A stretch of DNA of 64,000 nt, taken from assembly GCF_029784165.1 (NCBI RefSeq), contig NC_073695.1, positions 145,971,946 through 146,035,945 of the forward strand, read 5' to 3'. The translations under genes were made by a program, and so were the position numbers. This DNA is from Wyeomyia smithii (lineage: Eukaryota > Arthropoda > Insecta > Diptera > Culicidae). Shown piece after piece: positions 34,281 through 45,598 of the stretch (its first letter is position 1; each line of letters begins with the position of its first letter). A model generated the notes under the pieces. The model ran no database searches and was not told the origin of the DNA. It saw only the letters and a list, made by a program, of their open reading frames with translations.

Positions 34281-34783
34281 CGTGTGCAATCGAGGAAAAA
34301 TTTCGATGCTGCTGTTGATGGTGATTGAAAGTTTATCTCATAAATATGATTACCATAAATTACTCAACAAGACTTGTAAATTTTTGCAACAGATATTTAT
34401 TTAGTTTTATTTTCGATAGTAAATCAATAATCGTGACCGGATAGTATCGAAAGAGTAAATTCCCAAATATACACATTTATAGAAGAATAAGAGCCTGCGA
34501 ATGTGAATTTGTGAATTTTTAGCTTATTTACTAAGATTCATTCAGAATCTCTTTTTACATTTCAAAATTGTTAGATGATGTATTATTATTCTAAGCTTTA
34601 CCATAATAAACGTATATTAGCTGTCTTCGTAATACAGCGAATGTAGTTGTAGACAAATGAAAAAAGTTGTCAGATAAAAACACAAAAATGGAATTGTTGA
34701 TTGCTACGATTTTTTGGTGGAGCTTGTTAATAATTTTGTTTAACATATCTTCTTATGTTTGCCAATTAATGAACCTTTGTGAG
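34281..34783. other. AT-rich spacer
   Basis: No gene, RNA or repeat recognised before the left target duplication of the Penelope-like element at 34784. Confidence 0.4.
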
Positions 34784-34975
34784 GGCTTCCATACCCATAC
34801 CGCGACGACGCGAGACAGGACATAACACTTATTATTCTTACAAAACATAAAAAGGAGTAAATTTACCTTTTTCGTCGACCGGTTTCGGGCTACGATCTTG
34901 CCCATCAGCTGGACGATGTCCGACTAGTTACTTGTGGTAGTTTCCGATCCTGATACGCAGAGAGTTGTACTGTAT

Positions 34976-36601
34976 TTACAGCTTCGTTAGATGGAAGAGA
35001 GGGGACGATATTGGGGGGTCGTCCTCATTCATTAGTGGGTGGTCAGTGGTAGTGATGTACATGGATTCCCATGCATTTAAGTGTGCGGTTTTTTGTACAT
35101 TTTTTATCAGTTTAACCTTTTCCCAATCAACACTATGTTTTTGGGATGTAGTGTGTGCTGCCACACTTGAGTCATTGACTCGATCGTTTTCTACTGCAGT
35201 TTTATGTTCTCGCAGTCTAGCTTTAAGTTTACGCCGAGTTTGGCCAATGTAAACAGCGGGGCAGTTTTGGCAGGGGATTTTGTATATGCCTGATTTTTCC
35301 TCCGGAGGCACTTTGTCTTTAAGATTAATCAGCAGATCTTTTAAATTGTTATTGCTATTATATGCAGTGTGGAAACCATGTTTTTGAAGTACGGATTGGA
35401 TAGAATTTGTCAATTTTGGATAAAACGGGAGGCTGATCCAACGCTTTTCTTCTTTCTCTGGCTGTAGTGTTGTGCAGTTCTGTCTGTGTTTTTTCCTTTC
35501 GTGTTTCCGGAGAATTTTGTCAACGAAAGTTTTATCGTATCCATTCAGTTCGGCAGCTTCATGTATTCTATTTCTTTCGGTTACAAAGTTTTCGCTCTCC
35601 ATCGGTATGCTGAAGAGACGGTGTACCATCGAATGGAAGGCTGCTTGTTTTTGAGCACCGTGATGGTTGGAATCTGAGGTAATGTATCTGTCTGTGGATG
35701 TCGGTTTTCTAAATATTTCGTACTTTAGTGTATCATTTTCTTTTCTGTTAATTATAAGATCCAGGAATGGTAGCTTACCGTCGGATTCTTTTTCTACCGT
35801 AAATTTAATTGTACTATGGCGGGAGTTTAATAAGTCTAGCGTTTGTGAAAGATATCGTTCTTTTACCACTGAAAAGATGTCGTCGACATAGCGCCTCCAA
35901 ACTCGCGGGAAATATTTTTCTTTGAGCAATCCTATTTCAAAGTCGCTCATAAAAGCTTCTGCCAAAAGTGGTAACAATTTATTGCCCATGCTGAGCCCAA
36001 ATGTCTGTCTGAAGAACCTACCCCTAAATGAAAAATAGTTCTGGTTCATACAGGTTTTCGTTATCAAGAGATATGCTTCGATGTGATTGGGGGGTACACG
36101 TTTCTGTTCTAGATGTCTGCGCAAACTATCCAATGCATTATTCACTGGTACACTGGGGAATAGAGCAGTTACATCAAATGACACCAAGATTTCTCCCCTT
36201 TTCGGCTCTATATCTCGCAGTCTATCCACTAACTCTACAGAATTTTTCACATTCATGCCATGGGTTATGGGGTATTTTTTCATCTCTTCCACCACCCAGG
36301 CAGCCATCTTTTCCATCGGTGTACCGATATTTGACGAAATAGGACGCATTGCTAATGGGACTTTGTGTATTTTTGGGAGGCAGTACAGCGCTGCAACTTT
36401 TGGATTGGGAACGTGAAACTTACGTTCCAGTTTATTCTCTCCCAACAGGTGCGCAACTTTCTGCCGAACGGCACTCGCTTCTTCCGTCATTGCATTGAGC
36501 GGGTCTCTGGGTTTGCCATTTTTAAATTTGTGTTCCTCGTACGGGCCAGTGTTGATCATATCAAAGACTCGAGCATCGTAATCTTGTTTATCCATGATCA
36601 C
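34976..36601 (-). CDS. Penelope-type reverse transcriptase with GIY-YIG endonuclease (N-terminally truncated)
   Basis: 541 codons on the minus strand with no stop. RT blocks: YCLPKIHK, RPISSNIGTP, VSFDVTALFPSVP (catalytic D), GLSMGNKLLPLLAE and RRYVDDIFSVVK (YVDD). PFLDLIINR, a linker, and a C-terminal GIY-YIG nuclease follow: GIYKIPC.NCPAVYIGQTRRKL.ARLREHK, then the tail HLNAWESMYI. Penelope RTs are telomerase-related, and the GIY-YIG domain cuts target DNA. A full Penelope ORF is usually about 800 residues or more; the part before RT is missing because the copy ends at 36601, where the inverted partner begins. The usable ATG is at 36601 or 36595. The frame has no disruption, so the insertion looks young. 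Confidence 0.85.
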   Translation of the reverse strand: MIMDKQDYDARVFDMINTGPYEEHKFKNGKPRDPLNAMTEEASAVRQKVAHLLGENKLERKFHVPNPKVAALYCLPKIHKVPLAMRPISSNIGTPMEKMAAWVVEEMKKYPITHGMNVKNSVELVDRLRDIEPKRGEILVSFDVTALFPSVPVNNALDSLRRHLEQKRVPPNHIEAYLLITKTCMNQNYFSFRGRFFRQTFGLSMGNKLLPLLAEAFMSDFEIGLLKEKYFPRVWRRYVDDIFSVVKERYLSQTLDLLNSRHSTIKFTVEKESDGKLPFLDLIINRKENDTLKYEIFRKPTSTDRYITSDSNHHGAQKQAAFHSMVHRLFSIPMESENFVTERNRIHEAAELNGYDKTFVDKILRKHERKKHRQNCTTLQPEKEEKRWISLPFYPKLTNSIQSVLQKHGFHTAYNSNNNLKDLLINLKDKVPPEEKSGIYKIPCQNCPAVYIGQTRRKLKARLREHKTAVENDRVNDSSVAAHTTSQKHSVDWEKVKLIKNVQKTAHLNAWESMYITTTDHPLMNEDDPPISSPLFHLTKL

Positions 36602-36605
36602 TACT

Positions 36606-37504
36606 GCGACATCTTTTCAGTGGTAAAAGAACGATATCTTTCACAAACGCTAGACTTATTAAACTCCCGCCATAGTACAATTAAATTTACGGTAGAAAAA
36701 GAATCCGACGGGAAGCTACCATTCCTGGATCTTATAATTAACAGAAAAGAAAATGATACACTAAAGTACGAAATATATAGAAAACCGACATCCACAGACA
36801 GATACATTACCTCAGATTCCAACCATCACGGTGCTCAAAAACAAGCAGCCTTCCATTCGATGGTACACCGTCTCTTCAGCATACCGATGGAGAGCGAAAA
36901 CTTTGTAACCGAAAGAAATAGAATACATGAAGCTGCCGAACTGAATGGATACGATAAAACTTTCGTTGACAAAATTCTCCGGAAACACGAAAGGAAAAAA
37001 CACAGACAGAACTGCACAACACTACAGCCAGAGAAAGAAGAAAAGCGTTGGATCAGCCTCCCGTTTTATCCAAAATTGACAAATTCTATCCAATCCGTAC
37101 TTCAAAAACATGGTTTCCACGCTGCATATAAAAGCAATAACAATTTAAAAGATCTGCTGATTAATCTTAAAGACAAAGTGCCTCCGGAGGAAGAATCAGG
37201 CATATACAAAATCCCCTGCCAAAACTGCCCCGCTGTTTACATTGGCCAAACTCGGCGTAAACTTAAAGCTAGACTGCGAGAACATAAAACTGCAGTAGAA
37301 AACGATCGAGTCAATGACTCAAGTGTGGCAGCACACACTACATCCCAAAAACATAGTGTTGATTGGGAAAAGGTTAAACTGATAAAAAATGTACAAAAAA
37401 CCGCACACTTAAATGCATGGGAATCCACTACCACTGACCACCCACTAATGAATGAGGACGACCCCCCAATATCGTCCCCTCTCTTCCATCTAACGAAGCT
37501 GTAA
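36606..37504 (+). pseudogene. Second, 5'-truncated Penelope RT/GIY-YIG copy (plus strand)
   Basis: Starts abruptly at the RT D-block (DIFSVVKERYLSQ) and then follows the minus-strand copy nearly residue for residue through the GIY-YIG domain to HLTKL. It differs by a few substitutions and by loss of the residues MYI near the end. The open frame reaches back to 36365, but everything before 36606 is antisense of the other copy and not a real gene. It lacks most of the RT, so it is non-functional alone. Confidence 0.85.
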
Positions 37505-37734
37505 ATACAGTACAACTCTCTGCGTATCAAGATCGGAAACTACCACAAGTAACTAGTCGGACATCGTCCAGCTGATGGGCAAGATCGTAGCCCGAAACCG
37601 GTCGACGAAAGAAGTAAATTTACTCCTTTTTATGTTTTGTAAGAATAATAAGTGTTATGTCCTGTCTCGCGTCGTCGCGGTATGTGATTGTTCTTACGTT
37701 GGCACAAGAAAATTAATAGAGTGGCTTCCATACC

Positions 37735-38089
37735 ATTTTGAATAAAAAAAGATCCATATTATAGGTTTGATTTAATCAGAAGTCAAATAAGGCAAAACCA
37801 TTCATTATGATAACGTAGGTGTTATTGGATTTGGTTTTTGAGGATATAGAGTTAGTTCTGACTGTGGCGCATTACGAGAAATTCTTGGTGCTTCTTCAAC
37901 AAGCACGGTATGCTTGTGCCTTGTCAAATACATGTTGTTTGCACAAAAGAATACTACAGGCATAATATCGTCAAATATAAACGTTATTTTTTCGAATGTT
38001 GTTGAATATATTTCAAAAATTAATTTCCAGAGGAGGCTGAAAATAAAAATACGTACAGTCGCTGAGTAAACACATTGATTCTGTCTGCA
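37735..38089. other. Spacer, possibly transposon-internal
   Basis: AT-rich, no gene recognised. It may belong to the EnSpm/CACTA-like element whose transposase follows. Confidence 0.35.
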
Positions 38090-39024
38090 CACTCTGTATA
38101 TTTTGTAACAAAAAATCCCCCAATTACAGTGTTTAGTCCCACGTCACCATTTCATACAATCCTAGGGCTGCATACCTTGCAGTATTTACGTCTACAAATA
38201 GTGCTAAGCGGACAGACGAAAAATTTAAGCAAAACGCTTATAACCACCATCAAAAAGCCACCACAACTTTGCTGAAACTACCGAACCTAAATCAAATTGC
38301 AGACATTGTCGTTGGACATTGGTTGTACCTAATTGATCTTGGCGTCATGAAACGTTCACTTCTTGGGTGGACAGATGGAACATTAGGTTATGCAACAAAA
38401 TTATCTTCGCAACAAACTGATAAAATTTCAAAGATATTAGTTGGTTTTCGATTGCCCTCTGAAATCCATCGTAAACTACGTGGAATGGAATACTTGTCGT
38501 ATTGGAAAGGCTCAGAGTTTAGTAGTTATTTACATTACGCATTTAAATTACAAATTTTACATTTAAAGAATTTCTACCATCCGATGTCTATAAACACTTT
38601 CTACAATTCTTTTGCTGGGTTACTATGCTGTCTTCAAAAATTTAAAAATCCAACTGGCATGTTGCTAGAAAGATGTTGGAAAAATTCGTCATTGAGTTCA
38701 TGGAACTCTATGGAGAACAGTATTTGACTAGCAACGTACACAATCTGCTACATATTGTAGATGAAGTCGAGCGTTTTGGACCGTTGAATACATTTTCAGC
38801 ATATCCGTTTGAAAATGCTTTACAGCAAATAAAACACCTTCTTCGAAGCGGATGGAAGAGCCTCGAACAGGTCGTGAATATGTTATCCGAAACCAATTCT
38901 ACAGAGTATTACATCCAGTGTTGCCACATTTTCATCTGTACTGGAAGCTGTAAAAATCTTTTTCATTTGTACTGTTTCCGGGAAAAATCTGTACCAAAAT
39001 CTGTGCCCCTTGCCCAAAGATTTT
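38090..39024 (+). pseudogene. C-terminal part of an EnSpm/CACTA-like (Tnp2/DUF4218-type) transposase
   Basis: Two overlapping frames (38269-38727 and 38673-39050) give one protein segment: DLGVMKRSLLGWT, GFRLPSEIHRKLRGMEYLSYWKGSEF, then EFMELYGEQYLTSNVHNLLH, VERFGPLNTFSAYPFENALQ and LEQVVNMLSE. This is the conserved C-terminal region of the transposase family annotated as transposase-domain/DUF4218 proteins in insects and plants, by recalled motif order. A one-base frame change near 38660-38670 breaks it. The catalytic N-terminal domain was not found upstream. The sequence is cut at 39024 by the BEL-1 LTR, so the trailing FGVGSNP residues belong to the LTR. Confidence 0.7.
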
Positions 39025-39442
39025 TGTTCGGAGTCGGATCCAACCCCTAAAATTGAACTTGGCACATTGATTCTGTTCAGTGTAATCAGAACGCATCTAC
39101 CATACTGGATAAAAACGCAATTGCGTTTACCTACTTTTTATTATATAAACTTTCTTTATGTTTGATATTCTCACATACACATACTTAAAATTTCATTTAT
39201 ATACCCATTACAATGAGCATTAAGAGTTCAGTTGAAATATATTTGTTAAACGTTAAACTTGCGCTGTCGAATTATTATCGAGCGAAACTCCAGCTAATTG
39301 CGGTCGTGTCTCCTAAAGTGTGGAGAGTGAAATACTTTCTCGTCGTATTCGCGGAATAATTCCGAATTCTTTATTTCTCATTAAGTCCGCGGGTTTGAAG
39401 CGGACAAGAATCGTTCTCGAAGTTCACGAGTTGGCGTGGACA
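39025..39442 (+). repeat. BEL-1 5' LTR
   Basis: 418 bp, TG...CA ends, matched by 45177-45593. Confidence 0.92.
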
Positions 39443-39447
39443 GTAAT

Positions 39448-39465
39448 TGGTGCCGAAACCCGGGA
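39448..39465 (+). other. BEL-1 primer-binding site, tRNA-Phe
   Basis: TGGTGCCGAAACCCGGGA lies five bases after the LTR. It is complementary to the 3' end of animal tRNA-Phe (CCCGGGTTTCGGCACCA), matched from memory of insect tRNA-Phe. Confidence 0.8.
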
Positions 39466-39717
39466 GGAATTCCCATTTGTCGTGGAGAACACCGTTTGGA
39501 GGTTGGAGTTATTCGCTATCATCGGAAATCACGTTAGATTTCTGTAGCATCGTAGGCGATTGCGTTGAATTATCTTTCTACCTGTCCCGTCGATCATCAC
39601 GAGTCAGGATTATAAAAGGATCGAAGATTATATACCCGACATTGAGGTTACGATAATCACGTGGGTGTCGTAAGTGAAGCCAAAATAGCATGTGGGTGAC
39701 TCTAATTTATTTGCGTA

Positions 39718-40660
39718 ATGCCCTTATCTAAAAAATCGACTCTGCGAAAGCACACAGTGCATCTGAAGAGCCTAGTTAGGAAAAGAGATAATATCCTCGG
39801 GTCAGCTAAACTGATTCAGTGCTTTAACGATTCGTATGAAGATAGCAAAGTTGATCAAGTCGCAATTAGAATCGAACGTTTAGATGGCCTGTGGGATAAA
39901 TTTGAAGATATAGAGGACGAAATAGAAGCGTATAGAAAGAGGATCAGGAAGATGGATTTTCGGAAACACGTCAAGAGTTCCAAAATCTTTACTTTGAGCT
40001 TAAGGCATCCCTCGTAAGTAAACTGCCACGCCCTGCAGTTGCTAACCCGTCTACTTCTGAATCGCGGCCCGTATCTCAAATTGTACCCCCTGGTAATCAC
40101 GCCGTGCATGTTAAACTTCCCGAAATAAAAATACCTGAATTTGGAGGAAAGTCGGATGAATGGATTGAGTTTCGCGATCTGTATAAGTCATTAGTCCATT
40201 CCAATGCTCAAATTCCGTCGGTTCAAAAGCTTCACTTATTACGTAGTGCTTTGAAAGGTGAAGCATCTCGTTTAATCTCGTCATTCACAATTACTTCGGA
40301 TAACTATGCTATCGCGTGGAAAACAATTTGCGACCGATACGAAAACAAAAATTTTCTCGTCAAGCAACACATGTCGGCGATTTTAAAGATTACCCACGAT
40401 AAAAGAGAATCGGCTTCAGCTCTAGCGGAATTAGCTGATGAATTCAACCGACATGTAGGTATTTTAGACAAGCTCGAATTATTTGAAGCCCATTGGAATT
40501 CATTTCTGGTTGAGCGTCTCAGCAGTTTATTGGATGAAAAATCCTTGATGGATTGGGAAGCTCATTGCAACGACAATACGGTTCCGCAATACGATGAACT
40601 GGTGAGTTTTATTATCAAACGATCACGCACACTTCAAATGTGCAAATCAACTACACTCAA
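39718..40660 (+). pseudogene. BEL-1 gag, N-terminal and capsid part
   Basis: Opens at ATG 39718 about 270 bases after the 5' LTR. The first 80 residues are basic and helical (KSTLRKHTVHLKSLVRKRD, then an acidic coiled stretch). A frame change near 39955-39972 moves to QEFQNLYFELKASL. The frame at 40104-40670 holds the DUF1759-type Pao gag domain (KLPEIKIPEFGGKSDEWIEF, LHLLRSALKGEA, ICDRYEN). Another frame change near 40640 leads into the knuckle region. It would assemble the particle; it is not functional as it stands. Confidence 0.85.
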
Positions 40661-43600
40661 CCTGCAGTGAATCAATTTAAAGCAATCAAATACAAGTCAT
40701 CCGCACACGTTGTGTCTGAGAGCGTAGTTAAATGCCCAAATTGTAAACAGGCACACCCAATCTTTCAGTGTGAATTATTTCTGAAATTGTCACCTAACAA
40801 TCGTTTGGATTTCGTTAAGAAACATCAACTATGCATCAACTGTTTACGGGGAGGACATATGGCTAGAGATTGCCGTGGCAGTCTGTGTAAGACGTGCGCA
40901 AAGAGACATCACAGTTTACTACATTTACCACCAATCACATCGGTTCCGAGTCTTGTAGAAGAAAGACAATCAATTCTACCAACTTATACCGCTGTGTGCT
41001 CAGAAAGCATGCCTCTGCCTGAGGCCTCGTTCTCGGTATCGGTAGCACCATCGGTGGTGTCTTCGCGTAGCTCACAACAGACAACCCGTTCGCCGCCGGT
41101 GTCGTCCGTCGAAAGTAGCCCCTCTCCCACGTCGTCGGTGTACTTAAATCGTCAATTCGCAGAAATTGAACCACTTCCCTCTTGCTCTAACGATAATGCA
41201 ACTGTGTTCGCTCCAACAAACAAACAATAAAAGATTGTGTTTCTATCAACAGCACTGGTGCGCATAGTGGACGTTAATGGTATTGGTCACTATGCCAGAG
41301 CTTTGCTGGATAGCGCATCACAATCCCATTTTATATCAGAGTCATTTTGTCAGAAACTTGGTTTGAAACGCACTCGTATCAATATGCCAGTGAGCGGCAT
41401 AGGTCAAGCAATAGTCAGTGTAAAATATCGTGTAGAAATCGCGTTGCAATCACAGTTTGGTAAATTCCTACACAATCTAGACTGTCTAGTACTTCCCAAG
41501 CTAACAGTTAGCCTTCCAAGTGCTCATGTTGATATCTCACACTGGCGAATTCCACGTAAGTTGCCCTTAGCAGATCCAAAGTTCAATGTGAGCCACGGAG
41601 TCGATTTGATAATTGGGGCTGAACTATTTTTCTCACTGATCGAATCGCATCAATTAGTTTTAGCTTACAATTATCCCATTTTACAGAAAACAATGCTGGG
41701 TTACGTGGTATGTGGAAAATACTCAGCAAACGAATCTGCAACGGTGGCATGTCATGCTGTCACTGATCAGAATTTGAACATTCAACTAGAAAAAATGTGG
41801 TAGGTTGAAAATCTCGATATTGGAAAGGCTCATACGCAAGAGGAACAGGAGGTCGAAAATCACTTTCAGCAAACCGTGTCTCGTGATACTGACGGTCGTT
41901 ACGTGCTTCGTCTCCCACTCCGGGAGTCTTTGATTCAATTGTTGGCGAGCTCTTATGAGCAGGCAAAGCGGCGTTTTCTGCTTATGGAAAAGCGGTTTTC
42001 CCGAGATAACACTCTTCGTGATGAATACGTGAAGTTTATGGATGATTACGAGAGCATGGGGCATATGGAAGTTGGTTCAAGCATCGCGGGTCCGCAGTAT
42101 TTCCTCCCACATCATGCTGTTCATCGGTAGGAAAGCAGTACGACAAAAACTCGTGTCGTTTTTGATGCTAGCAGTAAGGGATCAGGTACACTCACTCTCA
42201 ATGATGTACTGCGCATTGGTCCCACAGTGCAACCAACACTATTAGCTATCGTTGTTAACTTCAGAATGCCGCAGTACGTTTTTACTGCTGACGCGGAAAA
42301 AATGTTTCGCCAAATTTGGATTCATCCCGAAGATCGATCGTATCAGCAGATTGTCTGGCAACGAGATTCATCCATGCCATTGCAGATTTATCAGCTGAAA
42401 ACGGTGATTTACGGACTTGCAAGCTCTCCGTATCAAGCTGCCCGGGTGCTCAACAAACTGGCCGGAGACGAAGGCCACAAATTCCCTCTAGCATCGAAAG
42501 TTGTAACCAATCGTTTTTATGTAGACGATTGTTTGGCTGGAAGCGACAACCTCGAAGAAGCCGCTGAAATTTGTCGTCAACTACGAGAGCTTCTCGACGT
42601 TGGAGGATTTACATTACGCAAATGGAGCACAAATTGCCAAACTGTGTTGCAACACATACCAAGAGAGCTGTGGGAAAGCGACTCTCTAATGGAGATAGGA
42701 CGGTCGACGGTAACTGCTTTAGGGCTTCTATGGAACCCACGAAATGACAGCTTTAGCTTCAAGATTCCCACGTTACCCGGATTATCGACGGTTACCAAAC
42801 GCATCGTGGTTTCCGAAACGTCTCAACTGTTTGACCCATTAGGACTTCTTGGTGCAGTCGTGGTCAACGCTAGAATGTTTGTTCAACGTCTTTAGGCCAA
42901 ACATGTTTCATGGGACGAGGAGGTTTCTAGTGAGGAAAGTGCCTGGTGGAAGGACTTTCGCAGTGAACTTGCTTTGCTCCAGCAGTTAACAATCCCTCGG
43001 CGGTCTCTGTCCAATTCACATCGGAATTACCAGCTTCACTGTTTCTGTGACGCGTCCGAGAAGGGTTACGGCTCTTGTGTTTATGTGGTTGGTCCAAACC
43101 ACGAAGGCAAAATCGACAGTCATCTTTTAATTACAAAGGCACGAGTGGCTCCTTTACGAGGATTGTCGATACCACGGCTTGAACTATGTGCAGCAGTATT
43201 GGGCAGCCAATTGGTGGATAAATTACGAAATGCAACGGACTTCTCAGCAACCGTCACTTTCTGGACGCATTCGACTGTGGTGCTATATTGGCTTCGAGCA
43301 CCACCCACAAATTGGAAAGTATTTGTGTCTAATCGCGTTGCTGAGGTACAGAGGCTTACCAAAAACTGCCAATGGAGACACATCCCCACGGATCTCAATC
43401 CGGCAGACCGAATTTCCCGTGGGATTCGACCAAGCCAAATAATGGACGATGCTCTGTGGTGGCATGGACCACCGTTTCTTAAGGATCCTGTTACCTGTTG
43501 GCCGAAAATGTTGCCCAATGCGATACCCAATTCCGATGTAGACCAGGAGAGACGAAACACGGTTGCATTGGCGAGCATGGAGAATTCCATTGTTTCGAGA

Positions 43601-43813
43601 TTTTCCGATCTAGGAAGGTTGCTGAAGACTGTTGCCTGGTGCCTCAGGTTTTCCAACAACGTTAGGAGCAAGAAGAAAGACCGTTTCACTGGTACGCTGA
43701 CACTGTCGGAGCTCGACATGGCACACAAAACGATTATTCGAATGGTACAGGTAACTACCTTTTCAAGTGAAATTAAACAATTAGCCTTTTATGAAACTAA
43801 AACCAGAGCATAA
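40640..43813 (+). pseudogene. BEL-1 zinc knuckles, protease, RT and RNase H, one frame with four stops
   Basis: A single frame interrupted by TAA (41228-41230) and TAG (41801-41803, 42128-42130, 42893-42895). Order: knuckles (CPNCKQAHPIFQC, CINCLRGGHMARDC); serine/proline linker; aspartic protease with LLDSASQSHFI, where the family motif is DSG, so G is changed to A; BEL RT with TRVVFDAS, FTADAEKMFRQI and RFYVDDCLAG (YVDD); RNase H with FCDASEKGYG and IPRLELCAAVLG, but the third acidic residue reads FWTHSTV instead of the usual FWTDS. Each stop could come from a CAA or CAG codon by one C-to-T change. The catalytic changes and the stops agree that it is dead. Confidence 0.88.
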
Positions 43814-45145
43814 AATTATATTCGACACACATTCTGTTCTTAAAAATATTAACGTATTCCTTAACGATAACGGTTTACTTCGGCTATACAGTCGTTTTAA
43901 AAATTTAGAAGCGCCCTATGATACGAAATATCCATTGCTGCTTCCCCCTAATCATCACCTCAGCTGGCTGAAAGCTCGGTCATTGCATTTACGACCGGCT
44001 CACTCTGGACCTACTCTATTACTCTCAACAATGCGACAACGTTATTGGCCGATTCGAGGAAGACAGCTAGTACGTCGAGTTGTAGGGTCTTGTGTGACTT
44101 GCTTCCGCTGTTCACCGTCAAGCACCAACCAACAAATGGCTCCGCTACCGTCCGCACGTGTTAATCCTGCTCGAATTTTTTCCTATTCTGGGTTGGACTA
44201 CTGCGGACCATTTAACGTTCGTCCTTTGTATGGTAGGGAGGCTAGCGTGAAAATGTACGTCGCGATATTCGTGTGCCTGTCGATGAAAGCCGTTCACATC
44301 GAGATCGTACCCGACCTAACATCAGCTGCGTGCATCAATGCTATTAAACGGTTTGTAGCTCGACGCGGGCGGTTAATCGAGCTTCGTTGCGATAACGCGA
44401 CAGCTTTCGTCGGGGCTGATCGTGAAATGCGCGAGTTACGTCGTCGGTATCAACAACAGTTCCAGACCAATGAATGGAGCAGTACTGCCTAAGCGAAGGA
44501 ATCAACTTCAAATTTACTCCAGCGCGCTCACCACATTTCGGGGGATTGAGGGAGGCCGGGGTAAAATCGTTTAAACGCCATTTTCGACGAATCTTCGGTT
44601 CGTCGTCGTACACAATCGACGAACTCGCAACAGCAGCTGCACATATTGAAGGCATTCTCAACTCGAGGCCTCTCACCCCCCTCACCGAGCATCCCGAGGA
44701 CCTTTCCGTATTAACACCTGGACACCTTCTCATTGGAGAACCGATGTTTTCCATTCCCGAGCCCGATGTTTCTGATAAACCTATTTCCAACCTGTCTCGT
44801 TTTCAGGAATCTCGTCGTAGTGTCCAAAATTTCTGGAAGTGTTGGTCCCGAGACTACATATCCTTGTTACACCAGCGTTTGAAGTGGAAAACAGCAACGA
44901 AGAATATCGAACCTGGAACTATGGTGCTTCTCAAACAGGACAACTACCCCCCATTTACATGGCCTCTTGGAAGGGTGGTACAAACATACGCTGGGTCGGA
45001 CGGACTAGTGCGTGTTGTGTTGGTACGAACCGGTCGAGGCCTGTTCAAGCGAGCTGTCACGGAGATCAGCGTTTTACCAATTGAATCGGAAACAACCAAC
45101 CAGATGACCACTGTCGTAGACTGTCAGGCAAACTACCAAGGATAG
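43791..45145 (+). pseudogene. BEL-1 integrase and C-terminal DUF5641-like domain
   Basis: Two frames. 43791-44492 has the zinc-binding region (HLRPAHSG ... CVTCFRC, HHCC type) and the first two catalytic aspartates (GLDYCGPF, RCDNATAFVGA). 44474-45145 supplies the catalytic Glu (HFGGLREAGVKSF) and the C-terminal domain (PGTMVLLKQDNYPPFTWPLGRV). One frame change joins it to the RNase H (about 43800) and another splits the integrase core (about 44480). All three DDE residues remain. Confidence 0.87.
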
Positions 45146-45176
45146 TTGAACCAAATTGGTTCAACGCGGCCCGGTA

Positions 45177-45593
45177 TGTTCGGAGTCGGATCCAACCCTA
45201 AAATAGAACTTGGCACATTGATTCTGTTCAGTGTAATCAGAACGCATCTACCATACTGGATAAAAACGCAATTGCGTTTACCTACTACCTATTATAAAAA
45301 CTTTCTTTATATTTAATATTCTCACATACACATACTTAAAATTTCATTTATATACCCATTACAATGAGCATTAGGAGTTCAGTTGAAATATATTTGTTAA
45401 ACGTTAAACTTGCGCTGTCGAATTATTATCGAGCGAAACTCCAGCTAATTGCAGTCGTGTCTCCTAAAGTGTGGAGAGTGAAATACTTTCTCGTCGTGTT
45501 CGCGGAATAATTCCGAATTCTTTATTTCTCATTAAGTCCGCGAGTTTGAAGCGGACAAGAATCGTTCTCGAAGTTCACGAGTTGGCGTGGACA
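45177..45593 (+). repeat. BEL-1 3' LTR
   Basis: 417 bp. The stretch before it (45160-45176, GCGGCCCGG) is not a clear polypurine tract. Confidence 0.92.
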
Positions 45594-45598
45594 ATTTT

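Larger units (their letters stand above)
34784..37734. mobile_element. Penelope-like element: inverted dimer with 12-bp target duplication
   Basis: GGCTTCCATACC lies at 34784-34795 and 37723-37734. Between them a minus-strand copy (to 36601) and a shorter plus-strand copy (from about 36606) meet head to head, giving inverted arms of more than 1 kb (about 34796-35886 and 36606-37684) with about 700 bases of unique RT between. Penelope elements are known for partial copies in tandem or inverted arrangement and for variable-length duplications. Both copies share the same 3' end, a GC-rich run CCGCGACGACGCGAGACAGG read from the left. The single duplication around both copies implies one integration event. 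Confidence 0.85.
39025..45593 (+). mobile_element. BEL/Pao LTR retrotransposon BEL-1
   Basis: Two LTRs (39025-39442, 45177-45593; TGTTCGG...GTGGACA) flank gag, protease, RT, RNase H and integrase in BEL/Pao order. ATTTT flanks both sides (39020-39024, 45594-45598), the 5-bp duplication expected of the group. By eye the LTRs differ at about a dozen positions, so the insertion is not very old. Coding sequences are broken by two or more frameshifts and four in-frame stops. It sits between the transposase fragment and the DUF4806-type gene. Confidence 0.93.

Noticed and set aside
35472..36416. Several plus-strand frames of 60-109 codons
   Set aside because: Shadows of the minus-strand Penelope RT coding sequence.
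36365..36605. First 80 codons of the long plus-strand frame ending at 37504
   Set aside because: Antisense of the minus-strand Penelope RT; only the part from about 36606 is homologous protein.
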